Shown piece after piece: positions 5,077 through 7,695 of a stretch of DNA of 7,695 nt. The notes under the pieces are model-generated. The model saw only the letters and a list, made by a program, of their open reading frames with translations, did no database searches and was not told where the DNA came from. The position numbers were made by a program, and so were the translations under genes. Position 1 is the first letter of the stretch. Each line of letters opens with the position of its first letter. The stretch spans positions 1-7,695 of the forward strand of contig CAKQVC010000086.1 of assembly GCA_934277655.1 (NCBI GenBank). The letters are read 5' to 3'. This DNA is from an uncultured Clostridia bacterium. Lineage in GTDB: Bacteria; Bacillota; Clostridia; Peptostreptococcales; Anaerovoracaceae.

Positions 5077-6802
5077 GGATCAGGAATTTGAAAACCTGAA
5101 CGTAAAAACACCATGGATCAAGAATCTGGGAGGCGTTCCTGCGCATCTGGACTATTTCGAGGGATCCATGTACGATAAAGTCGCAGAAATTGCGAAGCAC
5201 TATCCAAACTACATTGCCTATGACTTCATGGGTGGTAAAGTCAGATATAAAGATTTTATCCGAAAAGTCAATGAATGTGCAAGAGCTTTGGCCGCAATCG
5301 GCGTCAGAGAAGGCGAATGTGTCACGATCTGCATGCCGAATGCACCGCAGTCTGTTATCATGTTCTATGCAGTTAACAAGATCGGTGCGATTGCCAACAT
5401 GGTACACCCGCTTTCCAGTGAATCCGAAATTGCATTCTGCCTGAAAGAATCGGCAAGCGTCGTATGTCTGACGCTGGATCAGTTCTATGGCAAGTTTGCG
5501 AATATCAGAAAAGAAGTTCCTCTCAGGAGCCTGATCATTACCAGCATCAAGGACGTGCTCAGTCCGGTAAAGAGAAAAGGGTATTATCTGGCAGAGGGAC
5601 GTAAAATTAAGAAGGTTCCTGCCAATGCAGAAATTGTATGGTGGGAAAAATTCCTCAGAGACGGCATGAGCTACCGTGGACCATATCATCTGGAAAGGAA
5701 AGGAGAAGATCCGGCAGTTATCCTTTATAGTGGCGGAACGACCGGCACGATGAAAGGCATCCTGCTTTCCAATAAGAACTTCAATGCTCTTGGTCAGCAG
5801 ATCATTGCTACGAACCCGATGTTCAAGCCAGGAGATAAAATGCTGGCTGTTATGCCGATCTTCCATGGATTTGGTTTGGGAGTATGCGTGCATTCCATGC
5901 TTTCCCAGGGTGGCAGATGCCTTCTGATCCCAAGATTTAACCCGCAGAGCTATGCGAAGCTGCTAAAACACCATAAACCAAATTTTATTGCAGGTGTTCC
6001 AACATTATATGAAGCACTGTTGCGTTTAAAAACACTCAATCATGTGGATTTATCCTGTTTAAAAGGTGTTTTCAGCGGAGGAGATTCGTTGTCTATCGAG
6101 CTGAAAAAAAGATTTGATAAGTTCCTGGCAGATCATAATGCACCGGTTCCTGTCCGTGAGGGATACGGAACGACGGAATGTGTGACAGCCAGCTGTCTGA
6201 CTCCATCCCACTGGGCGAAAGAGGGAAGTATCGGACTTCCTTTCCCTGACACTTTCTATAAAATTGTAAAGCCGGGGACGACAGAAGAAGTTCCGTATAA
6301 TGAAGAGGGCGAGATCTGCCTTGCAGGTCCGACCGTTATGATGGAATATATCCATAATCCGGAAGAAACAGCAGCAACTTTGAAAAAACATGCAGATGGA
6401 CTGACCTGGCTTCACACCGGAGACCTGGGTAAAATGGATGAAGATGGATTTATCTATTTCCGCCAGAGAATCAAGAGAATGATCGTAACCAGTGGATACA
6501 ACGTATATCCGTCCCAGATCGAAAACGTCCTCGACGCCCACGAACTGGTACATATGAGCTGCGTTATCGGAGTTCCGGATCCGCTTAAGATCCAGAAAGT
6601 TGTGGCTTTCGTTGTGCTGAAGCCGGATGTAAAAATTTCCGAAGACGAAGCACGTAATATCCTGTTAAAATATTGCGAGAAACACGTTGCAAAATATGCA
6701 ATGCCGAAGGAAATCAAGTTCCGTCAGGATCTTCCGAAGACTCTGGTCGGCAAGGTCGCATACAGGGTTTTGGAAGAAGAGGAAGCAAAAAAATATGCAT
6801 AA
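5069..6802 (+). CDS. Acyl-CoA synthetase-type adenylate-forming ligase
   Basis: This 577-residue enzyme belongs to the class I adenylate-forming (ANL) superfamily. It should activate a carboxylic acid with ATP to an acyl-AMP and then usually pass it to CoA. Visible motifs: phosphate loop YSGGTTGTMKG (220-230), HGFGLG (266-271) as in fatty-acid ligases, GYGTTE (365-370) for adenine and Mg-ATP, TGD with Asp452 for ribose, the hinge region RQRIKRMIVTSGYNVYP (465-481), and the catalytic lysine Lys562 in LPKTLVGK. No carrier-protein or condensation domain is fused. Length and motifs fit FadD-like medium- or long-chain acyl-CoA ligases; the chain cannot be specified. There is no signal peptide, so it acts in the cytoplasm. 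The overlap with the preceding E2-like gene makes that protein the likely user or handler of the activated acyl group. Confidence 0.88.
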   Translation: MNKDQEFENLNVKTPWIKNLGGVPAHLDYFEGSMYDKVAEIAKHYPNYIAYDFMGGKVRYKDFIRKVNECARALAAIGVREGECVTICMPNAPQSVIMFYAVNKIGAIANMVHPLSSESEIAFCLKESASVVCLTLDQFYGKFANIRKEVPLRSLIITSIKDVLSPVKRKGYYLAEGRKIKKVPANAEIVWWEKFLRDGMSYRGPYHLERKGEDPAVILYSGGTTGTMKGILLSNKNFNALGQQIIATNPMFKPGDKMLAVMPIFHGFGLGVCVHSMLSQGGRCLLIPRFNPQSYAKLLKHHKPNFIAGVPTLYEALLRLKTLNHVDLSCLKGVFSGGDSLSIELKKRFDKFLADHNAPVPVREGYGTTECVTASCLTPSHWAKEGSIGLPFPDTFYKIVKPGTTEEVPYNEEGEICLAGPTVMMEYIHNPEETAATLKKHADGLTWLHTGDLGKMDEDGFIYFRQRIKRMIVTSGYNVYPSQIENVLDAHELVHMSCVIGVPDPLKIQKVVAFVVLKPDVKISEDEARNILLKYCEKHVAKYAMPKEIKFRQDLPKTLVGKVAYRVLEEEEAKKYA

Positions 6803-6830
6803 AAACAAGAAAAGGGGGATTTGCAACCGA

Positions 6831-7695
6831 ATGAGAAAACGAATTTTAATCGTTCTGGCAGTTATTACGGCGATGGTGTTTACCAGCACGTTTGCCTCTG
6901 CACAGACGAAAACGGTATCCAGATATAACGGCAGTACGTATACCCATGCAGATAAATATGATGACTGTATCGTTGTCAACGGAGTGGATGTTTCTGTTTA
7001 TCAGAAAACAACCGACTGGAAAAAAGCAAAAGCGGACGGCATTGATTTCGCCATTATCCGTGTAGGTGGCAGAGGCTATGGTGCAGCAGGAAATATGTAT
7101 GCAGATGATTATTTTAAGAAGAATATTGAAGGTGCGAAAGCAGCAGGACTTATGGTCGGCATTTATTTCTTCTCACAGGCGATCAACGAGCTGGAAGCTG
7201 TAGCAGAAGCCAATTATGCTTTGGAACTTTTAGGCGACTATGACCTGGATCTTCCGGTATTCATGGATTATGAATTTTCAGGAGGATCTTCTGGAAGACT
7301 GACAAAGGCAAAATTAAGCAAGACAAAGGCAACAAACATTGCGAGAACGTTTTGCGAAACGATTGAGAACAATTCTGATCATAAGGCAGGTATTTATGCA
7401 AACCGGACGTTCCTTTTAAATACAATTGACGGCAAACAGCTGGCACAGAGCTATATGATCTGGCTGGCACAATATTATACGGTAGCTACATATTATAATG
7501 ACTATCAGATCTGGCAGTATGCTTCCAATGGCAAGGTCGACGGGAATTCTGCCAGGAATGATATGAACTTCATGTATCTTCAGAAGAACCCTTCAGCAAC
7601 CGGATTTTATTCGATTGCAAATGCCAATGCTGTACTGGCAGGGGATGATACCTTTACTTATGACGGGACAACTGCTTTCCAGCCGGATGTATATG
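6831..7695 (+). CDS. Secreted GH25 muramidase (lysozyme-like) with C-terminal repeat region, 3' end missing
   Basis: The frame runs off the window after 288 residues. A classic signal peptide is present: basic MRKR, hydrophobic core to about residue 20, and likely cleavage after Ala24 (ASA-Q). Residues 50-250 are a glycoside hydrolase family 25 domain, which cuts the N-acetylmuramic acid to N-acetylglucosamine bond of peptidoglycan. It has GVDVSVYQ with Asp53, FAIIRVGGRGYG (73-84), GIYFFSQA (110-117), the catalytic DxE as MDYE with Asp146 and Glu148, and NDMNF (243-247) with Asp244 where the family has VDLNxF. From residue 272, DTFTYDGTTAFQPDVY looks like the start of a beta-rich repeat common on Lachnospiraceae surface proteins. 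The start is set by AAGGGGG (about 6812-6818), spaced a little long at 12 bases. It begins 28 bases after the ligase stop with no terminator between, so it is probably the third gene of the operon. Confidence 0.85.
   Translation, partial: MRKRILIVLAVITAMVFTSTFASAQTKTVSRYNGSTYTHADKYDDCIVVNGVDVSVYQKTTDWKKAKADGIDFAIIRVGGRGYGAAGNMYADDYFKKNIEGAKAAGLMVGIYFFSQAINELEAVAEANYALELLGDYDLDLPVFMDYEFSGGSSGRLTKAKLSKTKATNIARTFCETIENNSDHKAGIYANRTFLLNTIDGKQLAQSYMIWLAQYYTVATYYNDYQIWQYASNGKVDGNSARNDMNFMYLQKNPSATGFYSIANANAVLAGDDTFTYDGTTAFQPDVY

Noticed and set aside
5000..5893. Minus-strand open frame of 297 codons opposite the ligase gene.
   Set aside because: It is an antisense shadow of the conserved ligase motifs, with no ribosome binding site or family signature.

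Overview
The window looks like chromosomal DNA of a low-to-mid GC Firmicute, most likely a gut-type Clostridia/Lachnospiraceae member. This is inferred from the gene families, strong AGGAGG-type ribosome binding sites, a TATAAT promoter and the gene order; no marker gene is present to name a species. All genes supported here are on the + strand.

Region 1 (1-3890) is a polyamine (spermidine/putrescine) ABC import operon. It begins inside the 3' end of a cupin-type transcriptional regulator (2-127). Eight bases later comes the ATPase PotA (136-1209), then permease PotB (1228 onward), then one 617-residue protein (2037-3890) that joins the second permease PotC to the polyamine-binding protein PotD through a seventh membrane helix. 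The potB frame is interrupted by a TGA at 1945-1947, exactly where the family has a glycine. The remaining 30 codons, encoding the last membrane helix, are intact and end at the ATGA overlap with potCD. This looks like a very recent nonsense mutation, a sequence error, or, less likely, readthrough.

Region 2 (3891-4194) has no gene. It holds a long hairpin directly after potCD (3892-3949), a good promoter (-35 TAGAAA, -10 TATAAT, extended -10), and then a transcript start region whose first bases (4022-4030) pair perfectly with 4089-4097. The second arm is shared with an intrinsic terminator hairpin (4084-4100) followed by a T-rich run. This is either a small structured RNA or a leader that attenuates the downstream operon.

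Region 3 (4195-7695) is a probable three-gene operon: a stand-alone 2-oxo-acid-dehydrogenase-E2/CAT-fold acyltransferase-like protein (4195-5076) in which the catalytic DHRxxDG motif reads DERIADG; an acyl-CoA-synthetase-type adenylate-forming ligase (5069-6802), overlapping it by 8 bases; and a secreted GH25 muramidase (6831 to the window end, incomplete) that enters a repeat-like surface domain at the edge. The overlap and the shared leader suggest that the ligase and acyltransferase work together, the ligase activating a carboxylic acid and the partner transferring or binding the acyl group. Substrate and acceptor cannot be read from the sequence.

The main items for follow-up are the potB TGA, the structured leader RNA, the His-to-Glu active-site change in the E2-like protein, and the linkage of this acyl-activating pair to a cell-wall hydrolase.
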